Shown here in pieces: positions 24,789-37,542 of a stretch of DNA of 64,000 bases. The translations under genes were made by a program, and so were the position numbers. The stretch is from Daucus carota subsp. sativus (lineage: Eukaryota; Streptophyta; Magnoliopsida; Apiales; Apiaceae): the NCBI RefSeq assembly GCF_001625215.2, contig NC_030385.2, positions 30,901,598 to 30,965,597 on the forward strand. The letters run 5' to 3'. The notes below the pieces were generated by a model. The model ran no database searches, had not been told where the DNA came from, and worked only from the letters and a program-made list of their open reading frames with translations. Positions within the stretch are counted from its first letter, which is position 1. Each line of letters begins with the position of its first letter.

Positions 24789-27700
24789 TCAATTACAATG
24801 CAGCGAAAGCATCCCATCCCTGTACTGGTTTCTTGCACGCTTGTACTTCTCAAGCAGCATCTTATAGCTATGTTCTACATTCTCAAATATTACTTCACTA
24901 CTGAATTTAGAGCTAGCATGTGTGAATACAGATTCCGCCTTGTCTATATGCTGACCTACTAGGTAGGAATAGGCCCCAGTCTCTATGAAAGGGCTGTTCC
25001 ATTTTGATCCTTCAACCATTTCCCCTTCGCTGCTGAGATGCTGTAGCCATCTAATGTCGAGTAAGGGATCTTCGTGATTCTGCACAGCCGCTTCAACCCT
25101 ACTTATTGCATCTGTAAACCTAGACTCTTTATTGACTGTATCGAGCAAATGCCTGAAAGTAGTTTTGTGATTCACATCAAGCCCACCTTCACTGACTGAA
25201 GACGACAAATTTGCACCAACTAAACAAGCCTTTCTATAGGTAGCATTTGTGGCAGCAACTGTCTTGATTACGATATGCATTAGATTTACAGCTAGCACAC
25301 TCAGATCTAAGGATAATGCATCAGCGGATGTATAGCTGCAGAGGTACTGAGTTTGACCCCAATGATAGAGTGCAACATGAATGAATCCTTCCCACCTACA
25401 TGCAGAAGTTATGATGAACAAACAGGTTCAGAAATGATATCAAGATGAAATTTTGTACAAAATACTGACAGTGTTACAGTGGAACCACTGAAATTCATTT
25501 ACAACGCAAAAATAATGACAAGAATAAGCTGGTTCAGATTCTGCACTGATGACTGAACAATTAAATCATAATAAATGGTGGAAGCAATGCAGTCCAGTTT
25601 CTGGATTCTTTATTTGACAGCATCACTTTTAACAATAACAAGTTCAAGACTTAAGTCGATGAATAGTTAAGAAATCAGTAAACTAAATTTACTTCAACGT
25701 CTTTTTACATCCACCATGTGAAACTAAGCTGCAAGTCAATGTCGTCACTTAATTATTCTAAACATGAACATGAGTCACCTTTTCAGTTCTGGACATTATG
25801 GGACCAAAACATTACCTGATTATCTGTCTGATTTATCACGTCCATAATAAATAAACAAACCAGATAAAGGACACATGCACTGTTTTTATGGTCCTTTGCA
25901 AATGCATTGGAGAGATGTTAGTTTATAAAAAAAACCTTCACTTAATAACAAGAAACTTGAAACACTTTTTCAATTGGAGCTCAAATTATTTTTTGATATT
26001 CCTTTAGCACATATGTTTGTGAGCATGTTTGTATGCGTATAATAGTCCGTAGATTGATTTATTGAAGACACGGAATTTTAAAAAAAAATTATACAATACA
26101 TTAGAAATGTTACTGTTCTAAATTAGGTAGATTAAGGAACTCTAAGGGTGTGTATTTCAGATTTAGGTTTATGTAGTTCTAGAACTAATTAAGACTTACT
26201 TAATTGAGGAATACAAGTTTGAACTTTGAGCTTCATAAATAAAATTCCAATAGTCATACACGGATATTGAAGTTGTACATGAAATTTCCAGGGATTGTCT
26301 CTGTCAGACATGGTCACGCCTAAGTCTGGTATTAATATGTACTTAGGGTTTATTAAGAATTTGGGAATGGTTCAATTTCACTAGTGGTAATTGGTACACA
26401 GTTTTTACGGGACATGTGACTTGACAATATAATCATATTTCATATGCACACTTTACATAAAATGCCATCAATTGTCGTTGCATTTAATAAAAAATTATAA
26501 TTATAACCTTTTTTTCATCAAAAAAATAAAACAAATTATAACCTTTTGGTTTGAAAGTCCTTCATAAAATCCTATGGAAGATTTTGTGAAAAGGTGAATC
26601 TGACTTGATCAGTCTTCAAACCATTATGGTGTTAATTTCCAATTATATATTATGCTCAAACAACGTACATGTTTTGGTACTTTTATGAAATATAAGTGCC
26701 AATATCTTGACACTACTAGAAATCCAACACTCCCGATGTGAAACAAGAGAAAAGCTTCAAAAGAAAGTTACAAATTTATGTGATCATCCCCAGCATGAAG
26801 CTCAATTAGGATATAGTGATGACCACAACCAAAACACCGCCCTTCAACCTCTAAAAGTCCTCTTCATGCACCATTTCACATGCTAGCTTACCCATTGACA
26901 AGCACTCCAAACCATAACTGGCTATTTACTTGGAGTTTAATATATTCGCTTCCAATAACTACTTTGAAAATGATATATGACAAAAATCAAAACAATACAA
27001 TAAGATAGAAATGGCGGATTAACCACAAAATCTCCATGATATCTTTTGGTAACCAGTCTTACAAGGACCACTATGCCTGGGATCTCCCAACCGCGAAAGA
27101 GAAGAATAAGAGGAATTTCATATTTAGTGACCAAAGTCTTTTAATTATATCCTATTTATATTGCTGGGCACAAAACTTGAAGAATATAGGCAAAGGGAAA
27201 TTTTTTTGATAAGGTTTTATTCATATAATACTTATGTTGGTATTACAGCCTTTATATACATAGCCTATAGACTCTTTCTAGAATTTATCATAAATTAGAT
27301 GCACGGGTAATTATAGAGACTCTTCGTTTCATACATTAAACATGACTCTTGAACTAATTCACCTGGGAGGCTGGGACAAGAAGATTCGGACACTTAATTT
27401 ATGATAATTACATATTAAATTTTTAACAATAATTGGCATAAATGGGTTAATGTGGCGTGCTCATTAGTGATCAAGAGGTTGATTCCCGCAAAACTAAAAA
27501 GTAGCAATAAAGGGTAAACAAAAGAATGGAAAGTAATAAGAATAATATACAAACATTTTATCTAACACAAAAATCTATTCTAGCAAAAGTAATTCAATAA
27601 AAATATTAGAATATTTTATACACATGCATATAATTTCAATAAAAATTACAAGTAACAATTATTATGACAAATAATGTAAGAGTATATTACATACGATATT

Positions 27701-30700
27701 AAATAAATTTTAAAAAAATAGTTGGAAGAATAAAAAAGAACTTCAAAAAAAAGTTAAAAAAATTATAAATTAGAATCATTTAAATAATATATTAAAACCA
27801 TAACCGATGATGATGATTATATAACATTAGAGGAACCCATGTATCACGCAAGTTATAAGCTAGTCATAAGAAATTTCTCTTTTATACTATACTTGACCGA
27901 ACCCTAAAAGTTATCCAACACGTAAAACCAAGATAACGAGGAACAAATCTTTCTGTTACTCTAAAATATTTCCAATAATTTATTTATATAATCTAATTGA
28001 ATTTAATAAATTGCAATCAACTCTAGTCCTAAATAATATTACATATATAGTTAATGCTCCACTAGAAAACTATGTACCAATTTACTAAATAACTAGGGTA
28101 CCATTTTTCCCATATGGTCTAAAGGAATTTAATGGAAGAACTAAAACATAAACAAGTCAAATTGCCATACGATTTTTGGTAAAGTGTCCAAACACCCTAT
28201 ACTTCAAACTTATCTACTATTGACATTTGACACTCATAGCATAGGATATGTCTACAAGTACAAGTGCGGTAAAATCTGATCCGATTTGACACAATTTCAA
28301 CCCGAACAATATGAACTAGGGTCCTGTTAGTCAATTTCAAGTTGTCACGAAATGGAGTTCACTCCATCTATATATTCGCCTAGAAAGTGTCATTTATTTT
28401 TCATTGATTGTCTCAAATCAATCTGGGACGAGGCACATATCTAATTTGTCATCTCTCTCTTCTCTCTTTGTTTAATGGTAGTTCAATTTATGTATTAGCA
28501 AATTTGTTTAAGTTTACAATCCTTGAATAGACACCAATACTTGGCGGTTGTGTTCCTACAAGTTGTGGCACAATCTCACATGACCCGGAACCCGCATGAA
28601 ATAAGTAGAAATTTGGATTAGTTTTTAAGTTTCAGATCTGGTTCGGGAAGGACAAAAATCAGCCTGAAAAAAAAATCAATTCCATTGTTGACAGGTTTTT
28701 TATGTGAGTTTCAGACTTTCAGCCACGATAAGAAGTTTAATAAGTTAAATGCTTAAGGGATAAGGATGATAAGAAAGCTGGGAAGGAGAGGAAGGGTGCT
28801 GACATGAAGACTTAATGTTAAACAAGAAAATTAGTTACTTGGGGATGTAATTTATAACGTGGCACTATTATAGTATTATTTATTCGGGAATTATATTTAC
28901 ATAACTATGTTTACTTATGGTTATATCTACGATTTCTAAAACAACATATGCCAAACGGAAATGTTTATGTTAAAAGGCACTGTATGCTCCATTAACCAAT
29001 ATAATAAAAATAGTCCATTAACTAAACATTGAACAGCATTCATAAGAATTTTCAATATTAAGTTAAACAACTACATTGATGCATGACAACACTTTCCTTA
29101 GGTTCTAGTTACTTGATAATTAAACTGGCGGTTTTAGTTGGCATTAAGAGATTTGCAGTAGTTCATTTAGATTGCAGTTTATTTATTCTTCTCCGAAAAT
29201 TTTAGAATTACATCAAGAAAATTATTATCAGCCAATCCAGATTACATATAAAAGTGTTGAATACATTGTAAGGGATTCATTTTTATTCTATATACAGTTT
29301 AGATTTATATCTTTGCTAACTTCTATACTTCTTCATAAATTCAAAATCTGTGACAAGTCGCCATCATATATACACACCCCATCCAAAGGTTATAGATTGA
29401 TATCAGGAATTGACCTTTGAGTTTTCTGATTTGTAGGCTAGGATTGTAGAGGAACAAGAAGAAACAGTGTTTACTACTAGAGATTAGCAAGATACCAGAT
29501 AGAATTGAGAGAATTCTAGAGAGAAATAGAGAGAAACTTGTAGATAAAGCTAGGGATTTAAAGTGAGAAAGTAGTTATAGAGATGGAAACAAGAGAGACA
29601 AGCGGTTGGTGTATATAGATTCCATTTTCTGTATTCAAATTCAACATAATAGAGTTTACAAGACTCCAAAACTATTTATAGAGACTACCAACAAACACAA
29701 GTAAAAGACTAATCAAGGCCAATCTACCCTTACTATAATACTATACTGCTGCACAGTTATAGCTAATAGTGACTACACTAATGCATTCCTGACAATTGAT
29801 ATTAGTGTTACCAAGATAGTACTTATCACCTTCCCAATCCCAAAGTAGAGCTTCATGAATGGGATAATCTTATGAATGTGCAAGCTTTTTTTTAAACATT
29901 GTTTGAACACTCAAAAAAACTTTCACCCCTTTGCACATGATCTTATAGCCTAATCACCATTAAATCAAATTTGTATTCAACAATTTTTAATTCATAACTA
30001 TGCATTCTTCTTTTGAATTAAAAAGTTGTAAATTTAAGTCTATATTGACTATGATTACAATTGTAGATATTTTTGGGAAGAGTCCATATAGGATTACTGA
30101 ACATCCAACAAGAAAAAAATTAATAGTTGAGCCACAATCCACATGCACTGTAAAATGTGTATAACCAAAATAATTCAATAGAGTGTTTCCTAATTCCAAC
30201 ATACAATAAATACATTACTTGGAGTTGAAATGTCCAGTTTAACGGTGACAAAAACTGAAGTGACACAAGGCAATCCTGAATACGGCTCAAAATAACTTAA
30301 TCAAAAACTAACGAACTTCTTTAAATTTGTACACTCATTTTGTTTATATCAAATTTCGGTTACTTGTGAAGCAACATTAAAATCATGACCGTTATGAATG
30401 TACAAATTTGACCCAACGCCCTGAATGTAAACCCCTATACTTAAATCTAACACACTTTTACCAATAACATTTTCAAAATATTGTTAGCACACGCAAAATG
30501 CCAAATGAACACATAGTAAATGCACTTGCATACATATATTCAGAATAAAGAATCTAAAAGAGGTTAAGCTCCAATTAAAGCTTCTTGGAGGAAATGAGTG
30601 ATGCAGGCATAACAATCTCTCACACAAATGAACACAGTTATAAAACCTAATAAATAAGGAACTTACTCAAATGGAGGCTCAACTTCAATAGCAAGCGTTA

Positions 30701-32432
30701 GATGCAAGGAAAAACCTGCATTTCCATCAGACTCATCTTCGTTAACTGTACATGCCTCATGAGGGACTCCTCTGGGAATATACAGAACATCACCTTCTTT
30801 CAGCAAAACTTGATTGAACCTATCCGTCGTCATCTCTTCATTCTCTAACTTATTAATAGGCTCATACAGGCGAGGTAACTGAAGACTTGGACGATGAAAT
30901 ATCTTCCAGTTTTTTGTTCCAATAAGTTGGCAGACAAACACACAGTGGTCATCATAGTGACAAGCCAGTCCCTGGGAATCAGGTGGTGTAAGATACATAT
31001 TCACACCCACTGATGGCTGACCAAAAAAAGATGCTAAATCATCTGCAACAGCAGCAATACTCTTAAAACGGAACTCCATGCCACGCATAGCAATTGAATA
31101 ACCCTCCTTGAATGCTGCCTCACATCTCAAAATATCGTTGAAATACAGAACATGAGGTGCCTGGGGGAAGCAAGAGTCTAAATGCCCCGAGAAAAAATGA
31201 GTCTCTCTGCCGCTGTCTGTTTTCAATACCCTGATGTCTTGTTGGTAAATTATGGGACAGCCCAAATAATCTTTGACATTCTCTAAGAAAGTTAGAATGT
31301 CTAGTTCATCTGAATAGATAGGAAGAGTTGAAACACATTTTTGAAGCACTGGAGAAAGAAATGTAGGAAATCCATATTCAGGCCTTACAATTTCAATAAA
31401 AGAACTGAAAATGTTACTTACTGATTTCAAATGCCCCCTCATATGCAAAGGTGATGCCTCCCAGTTATTCAGCATAAAACATTCAAAACTGGTCTCGCCT
31501 AAATCAAAGATCCCTCCTATAACCTTCTCATGGTTGGCAGCTGTGACCCAATGCTGATCATTTACAGAGAGTCTGAAAATACTTTCCGCCAGATTATTTG
31601 GAGTAATCTTGCTCAAACAGAACTCTCTCGTCAGCCTGGACTTTAGAATGCTGCCAAGTAACATCTGTTTTTGTATTTCAACCCATAGACTTTTCAAATA
31701 AACAACTAAAATTTTAGAAATGTTCTTCGGGATTCTCTCCAGCTGCTCAGCTGTACAAGTATTTAGGAGGGCAACTATAGTATGAAGAAGCAATATCAGA
31801 TACTTATCTTCCTTAAATCCAATTCTAACACAGCTAGAACTGCCCTTTTCTTCTTTGTATAGGCGCAACTGAACTCCAGAACACTTAGGGACCTGATTGA
31901 ACTGAGAACTAAAACATTTCAAGTCAGAATCATGCATTCAAAACAAGCGTCCAATAACATAAAAAGATCAACATATCGTAGTTTCAAAACTTCATTCTTA
32001 AAACATAAATAGCTTATAAGTGCAAAATATGTATATACATTATCAGATGATAAGGAGGGAAGAGCTCACGTGAAACATTCAAGCGCGGAGAATTGAAGAA
32101 GGCGGCGTCTAGCAATAGAAGTAGAGGACAAATCAAGAGTAGCATTACAGCCAGCCAATGCTACAACCTTTTTCCTCTTGGAATTTCCTACCACGTTTAT
32201 CAAGCCCTTAATTACTTCGTCATCTATAGCGAATTTCTCATTCAGCTCCAGTGAATACAGACATGCTGCACCTATTATCTCCAAGCTACTTATTACTATT
32301 TCATCACTCCTGCCATCACATAGCTAGAGAACATTAGCAGATATAGTTGTTCTCACACTAAAACAACAATATATAAAACAAAGTTTATCACGTATTCTCG
32401 CGCTAAAATGTTTTCCCTGGGAGGGAGGGAGG

Positions 32433-32484
<52 letters not shown>

Positions 32485-32732
32485 TACTTGGAACGGAGTA
32501 AAAGCGGGCACAGCGAGATAAAAGGATTAGGGGATTCTGAGATTAGAGTGACAGATAGACGATTCAAGCAGTGAGTGAGAATCGGGGTAGACTCAGACGA
32601 ATCACGTTGATGATTACAAAGAGATGCTAACATTACACCGAACAGATTTTTACCGGCAACGTGAACGGAAAGTGACGACGGCGCCCCCTTCTTTCGCCGT
32701 TTCCTTTTCATACTATTTATCTGTTTCTCCAT
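24789..32732 (-). CDS. JmjC-domain ribosomal oxygenase / NO66-MINA-like 2-oxoglutarate dioxygenase, 4 exons
   Basis: Exons 32732-32488, 32309-32070, 31908-30667 and 25395-24789 sum to 2334 nt and keep frame at every join, giving 777 aa. The cupin/JmjC fold is in exon 3. The Fe(II) ligands fit HYD near residues 479-481 and the His of VPHEAC near 545, with WKIF and GDVLYIPRGV as typical strands. NO66 and MINA enzymes hydroxylate histidines in ribosomal proteins, with histone-demethylase activity also reported. The N-terminus is basic (KRKRRKKG), fitting nuclear or nucleolar entry. Exon 3 ends EVEPPFE and exon 4 starts WEGFIHVALYHW, a continuous family segment despite a 5271-bp intron. Exon 4 alone could be mistaken for an orphan gene. 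A hAT element sits 10 bp upstream of the ATG. Confidence 0.9.
25396..30666 (-). other. 5.27-kb intron of the JmjC gene
   Basis: Donor GA/GTAAGT at 30666 and acceptor GCATGTAG ending at 25396. The DNA is AT-rich with no ORF of clear protein character. Segments at about 27216-27310 and 29440-29770 (TATTTATAGAGACTACC-like) recall LTR-type retroelement ends. I found no paired LTR, primer-binding site or polyprotein, so I do not call an element. Confidence 0.6.
32420..32480. repeat. (GGGA)n-(GA)n microsatellite
   Basis: Pure GA repeat of about 21 units preceded by GGGA units. It lies in intron 1 of the JmjC gene, 7 bp downstream of the 5' splice site when read on the minus strand. There it appears as a CT tract. 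Confidence 0.95.
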
Positions 32733-33278
32733 TTTCGCTTTGTTACCAGTAGAGCCGGCCAAACGGGCGGTTTGGCTCGGCACGAACCGGCCCGAACCGT
32801 TACGTAACCCGTATTTTAACGTGCAGGGTACGAACCGGCACGAACCGGCACAAACCGTAATTACCTGCGTGCCGGTTACGGTTCTCGTTTGTTAGATTCG
32901 AAACCGCCAGGAACCGGCCCGTTAAAACCGTCAGAAACCGTCTGGACCGCTGAAACCGATGAACCGCGTTGAACCGCTGAAACCGTCTGGACCGTTGAAC
33001 CGCTGAACCCGTCTAAACCCGTTGGAACCGCTTGAACCGAAACCGTCTAAACCCGTTGGAACCGTCTAAGCCCGTGAAGCCCGTTTAACCGGGAAAAAAA
33101 CGAGCCGTTGCCTGTGTATCCAACGTTCACCTGCAACTCTTTCACCTGCAGGCTGCAACTCTGCAACAAGGCTGCTGTAGTGCTGTGGAGTCCTCTGCTG
33201 CCTCTGAGCTTACTGGCACGGGCAAACAAACGGCTACAATGCCGTTGGAGACACCGAAGGAGCCGTTGGAGGCTTCCT

Positions 33279-33286
33279 TATAAATA
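33279..33286 (+). promoter_or_regulatory. TATA box inside hAT copy 2
   Basis: TATAAATA, about 198 bp upstream of the first transposase ATG at 33483. It is followed by a CT-rich leader. The element therefore seems to keep its own promoter, reading away from the JmjC gene. Confidence 0.6.
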
Positions 33287-33482
33287 CCGTCCCAGGCTCC
33301 CAGCTCAGTCACCTCACTGTCTCTGTCTTACTCCATCTCATTCTAAATTCCACTCTCTCAAGCTTATAAACACTCTTACTTCAAGTCTGAATTCAAGCAA
33401 GCTGCTCAAGTTTTTCCGGCCTCAATTCAAGCTTTTCCGGCGTGGTTTTAATATTTTCAGTTAATATTTTCTGTTGTTAATT

Positions 33483-34454
33483 ATGGAAGGTCGAGGTACA
33501 ATATCCTCTCAAGATTCCACTCAAAGTCCGACCATGGCGCCGCCCCGACGACCTCCACTCGCACCCGGTCAGGCAACCGGCAATGACGGCGGCGAAGGTA
33601 TGGATGTAATGATGTATGCTTGATTTTATTTTCAATAAAATTATACTTTAATTATGTTTTTTTTCAAATTAAAATTTTACTTTAATTCGTATTTATTTTA
33701 TTTATATTACAGTTTTTAAATAAACTGTTAGTTTTTAATTTATAAACTGTTAATTCGTATTTATTTTAAGTATATTACAGTTTTTAATTTATTTTACTTT
33801 AATTCGTATTCGTATTTATTTTAAGTATATTACAGTTTCTAATTAATGTTCATTTTTTGTCATTTTAAGTATATTACAGTTTCATATGATCATGTTTTAT
33901 ATGTTACTAATTGTCTCAATTTATTGCATCGTCTTATAGACATGTACCTTCCAAGTACTGAAACCGCTATACCACCAAAGACAAGTTCTTCAAATAGATT
34001 TAATAGTAAAATGTTAGGAATAATAACTAAAAAACAAAAGGTTAGAATTTCTACTACGTCTGCTCCTGTAGCTTCGGCTTCTACTACTATGCTTAGAGAA
34101 TTTTTTTCTTATAACTATGAATTAGACGAAGATTTTGAAATATTAACATGGTGGAGAAGTCATGAGATACAATTTCCAGTTTTAGCTAAAATTGCAAGGG
34201 ACGTATTAGTAGTCCCTGCCTCTACAATTGCATCGGAGTCGGCTTTTAGTGCAGGTAGAAGAGTTTTGGATGAGAAAAGATCAAGTCTCGCGCCAGATGC
34301 GGTAAAGATTTGCGTTTGTAAAAAAGATTGGGACCAAGCTGCTAAAAGACAACAAGGATTTCAAGAAGATGACTCGGACGGTGAAGAAGATCCTTGGATG
34401 TTGATGGATACTTCGTCGTCCGAAGGCGGCAATTCGGCAAATGAACAAGAATAA
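33483..34454 (+). pseudogene. Internally deleted hAT transposase (C-terminal dimerisation domain kept)
   Basis: The first exon 33483-33597 encodes a Ser/Pro/Gly-rich N-terminus (38 codons) and ends at a GAAG/GTATGG donor. The second, 33940-34454, follows a CTTATAG acceptor. It carries the hAT C-terminal dimerisation domain, with WWRSHEIQFPVLAKIARDVL, VPASTIASESAFSAGRRVLD and VKICVCKKDW. Joining the exons keeps the frame and would give about 209 aa. Full-length hAT transposases are usually 600-800 aa with a BED zinc finger and an RNase-H-like core, both absent here. The copy therefore cannot catalyse transposition, though a short dimerisation-only product is conceivable. The deletion seems to have removed everything between the first and last introns. 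Confidence 0.85.
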
Positions 34455-35088
34455 ATAAAAAAATTCTTTCTTTATGTATTTTTTTAATTTAGTTTGTACA
34501 AGCGGTTTGTTCCGTTAAATTTTTTAGAGAGGAGTCCTCTCACATTATTTGTAATTTTTTTTTCTAATTTATAAAATTTACAAGAGGTACCGCCCTCTTT
34601 TTACAATTTATTTATTGTTTTATAATAAATAAATTGTACAAAGTTTATAATAAATTTATTATTCATTAAATTAAACTATTAAATTCCATTGCAAAAGTTT
34701 AGTAGATCCGTTGCAGATTGCAGTGTTGCACACTTAAATTTCACAAACCACTTGCACTAAAAAACAAAAAAAAACACAATCATTATGTGTGTACTGCAGA
34801 CTGCCTCGTGCCTAGTCACAAACCAAACCAGTAACCACTGTCTGCTTCTGTCTGCTTAAACCGTAACCCTGAACCGCGACCGCCTGGAACCGTGTAAACC
34901 GCCAAACCCGTAAACCCCGTACAATCCGTATAAGCCGGTTCCGGTTTCCAATTATTCAGCCCGGCCCGGCACGGACCGGACCGCCTACCTAGACGGGCCG
35001 GTTACGGTTCCGCCAGTGACGGTTCGGAAACCGTCTGAACCGGCCCGAACCGCCCCGGACCGCCCGAATGGCCGGCTCTAGTTACCAG

Positions 35089-36557
35089 GTACCGGGAGCC
35101 ATAAAATCGCACCTCTACAACTTTTATCACGGTTAATATCACTTTTTTATATCTTATTCGTTGAAATATTTATATTTGATTTTTTACATATAACATCCTT
35201 CTATTACGTAAAAGTAATGTTAATAGAATTGAATAAAATTATAAAACAAATTCTATATATGAAATTTGTGTGAAAATTACATGAAAAAAATCATTACGTC
35301 TAACAAAATTAAAGGGAGCGAGAGATACGTACAAATTTCATAATCTAACTTTGATCAATTATATTCATCTATTCTGACTCTGGTTTATATAATTTAAGAG
35401 TCTATTTCATTTTATATTTTTTTATAAAAATTTAATTTATTTTAAAATTTGAAATCAATTTATTATATTTTGCTTAATATATGGGTATTATATGTGAAAA
35501 ATTAAATATATAAAATCATTATAAATAAAAGTAAAAAACGTAATGATGTTACAGACAAAAATCAATTATACACCGATATAACAAACTATATCTCTAAAAA
35601 ATTTATACTCAATCTCTGTATTTTCCATCTTTCTAGGAACCAAAAGCAAGCAAATGAGTTTCTCAAAGTGACTTTATCAGAATTTCATCTTAAAATATTT
35701 ATTTTAGAAAAAGGATGAAAAGTAAAATAAGTAATTAAAAATAATTTAGAAAGTGTTTAAATCATATATAGATAGATACCATCCGGCCGTTAAAAAATGT
35801 TGGACGGTTTCCATCCAACGATTAAGATACATTGTATGTATTAAAAAAAATATTTTAATATTAATTATTGAATATTTGTCTAACTGTTTAAAAATAAATA
35901 ATTAGATAACACATCTCAAACAATCGATCGACCGGAGCTGTACCGATCTTAGACGAACAACGGTGCCAAAATTTAAACTAACAAATACTGTATACACCTT
36001 TGAATGCAAGTTAATCTGTAGGACATGTGGTTTTTCTAGGGCAGAGCAGGCGACTAATGTTAGTCGCTCGCCCAACAAAGACCATACTGTATCACAAATC
36101 ATTAGCCTGTAACAAGGTTGACCAAATTAAGGTAGGGGAGATGGCACGTATGAGTGCTACAAGCCTGCGCTAAATATAAAATTCGATAAATTTATCTTAT
36201 TTCAATTAACTTAGATTCTTTAATAATAATAATAGATCATTTGCATTTATAACAAATACACCGATCAAAACTATATCATATTCATAGATATTAGCATGTG
36301 CTATTCATACGCGCACACTAGACAACCCTGATATAATATCACGTCCTAGTAATTTAGTATATATTTGACTAGCTTGAACTCCAACAATATGCTCTGTTCT
36401 CGATATATGTTTAATGTTTTATTATCGAAAATTTTCTTTCATCATTAAAACATAACATAAAGTAGAAACAGTTCATGAGAATTTATTATAAAAGTTAGGA
36501 TAAGTCAAATAGAGAGGTGTCTAAAAAATAGGATTTGAAGAGGTTATTCTAATAATA
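35089..36557. other. Displaced JmjC upstream region and AT-rich intergenic DNA
   Basis: The first bases continue the sequence that flanked the JmjC start codon before hAT insertion. Any original JmjC promoter now lies here, more than 2.3 kb from the ATG. No gene is recognised. Confidence 0.5.
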
Positions 36558-36560
36558 TAA

Positions 36561-36946
36561 GAGCATCTCCAGCAGATTACTTATGTCATGTACTAAGCTA
36601 AAAATATAAGGAATATGGACCAAAATTCACTCCAGCAGAATCCTTACTCATTCCCTAAACTTTAGCATCCACTTTTCATTTCTCATAAATAGGTAACCCC
36701 TAACCCATTCCTCATTTATTTTTTAATGATTAAATATTCAACTCTCACTTTTTGGACACTCTTTCCCATATTTTTCTTATTATTTTTTTGTTAAAAAAAT
36801 TTGAATTTAATACTATAATAATAATAAGGAACACAAATAGGGATCACTGTTGGAGTTCTCAATCAATATAGGATCCATATTTCTTAGAATTTGAATTGTT
36901 TATTATATATTTAGGGAATCTAGTTGGGACTCTGCTGGAGATGCTC
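36561..36946. mobile_element. Tourist-like (PIF/Harbinger) MITE, copy A
   Basis: Left end GAGCATCTCCAGCAGA and right end TCTGCTGGAGATGCTC are perfect inverted repeats, flanked by TAA on both sides. The 3-bp TAA duplication and ~386-bp size fit PIF/Harbinger MITEs. Confidence 0.85.
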
Positions 36947-37131
36947 TAAGGCATCACTGGAACAGTCTAAGATCAACATTTTCATCAATGCCTTAAATAA
37001 TAACTGAAGATATTATATGAGGCATCTCTCGAACTTGCTCTTAGTATAGTTAAATTAGCAATTTACCCGAAAGTATGTTCAGGTTTGTTATTCGTCTTGA
37101 AAGTCATACCTTTCGCTTGGCTACGGGTTAA

Positions 37132-37501
37132 GAGCATCTTCAGCAGCTTAGTTATATGGTGTCTTAAACTATTATAATAGGAAATATGACACAAGATACA
37201 CATCCAACAGAGGTTCTAACAATTTTTTAAAAGTTAGGATGCCAACTTCATTCCTCATTTTTAAGGATTGTGGAACCATTTCTCGTACTATTTTGAAAAA
37301 TAAAATATTCACCACTCTTTTTCCCGCCCTTTCCTCCTTTCACTCTCCTTATTACAAGTGGAATATAAATGTTATTATAATAGGGAATATAGATAGGAAA
37401 TGTTGTTGGATTTCCCATTCAATAAAACGTAATATCCCCTTGAAAACTGCATATTTTATTATATATTTAAGAAACCTGTTAGGATTCCGCTGGAGATGCT
37501 T
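37132..37501. mobile_element. Tourist-like (PIF/Harbinger) MITE, copy B
   Basis: Ends GAGCATCTTCAGCAGC and GCTGGAGATGCTT, flanked by TAA. Its interior shares blocks with copy A (CATTCCTCATTT, ATATTTAAGAAA-like segments). It lies less than 200 bp from copy A, in the same orientation. Confidence 0.75.
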
Positions 37502-37542
37502 TAAGAACATTTTTAAGATTTCAGTTGATTTTTAAATATAAT

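Larger units (their letters stand above)
32750..35080 (+). mobile_element. hAT-superfamily transposon, copy 2, with deleted transposase gene
   Basis: The ends TAGAGCCGGCCAAACGGGCG and the complement of CGCCCGAATGGCCGGCTCTA are inverted repeats with two mismatches. A perfect 8-bp target duplication GTTACCAG lies at 32742-32749 and 35081-35088. The left 19 bp are identical to copy 1 at 1468. Both subterminal zones (32760-33100 and 34855-35070) are dense in GAACCG/CGTCTGAACC-type motifs. Inside are a TATA box, a 5' transposase exon and a C-terminal dimerisation domain, but no DNA-binding or catalytic core. It lies in what was the 5' flank or UTR of the JmjC gene. Confidence 0.95.

Noticed and set aside
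29440-29770. LTR-like segment in the JmjC intron
   Set aside because: It has some wording typical of LTRs but no second LTR, primer-binding site, polypurine tract or coding domain, and no target duplication.
32733-32783. N-terminal extension of the JmjC protein into the hAT end (PSQTARLAG..)
   Set aside because: The reading frame does continue upstream of the ATG into the transposon terminal repeat, but it opens with GTG there, not ATG. The first in-frame ATG is at 32732, which fits a basic start MEKQINSMKRKRRKK.
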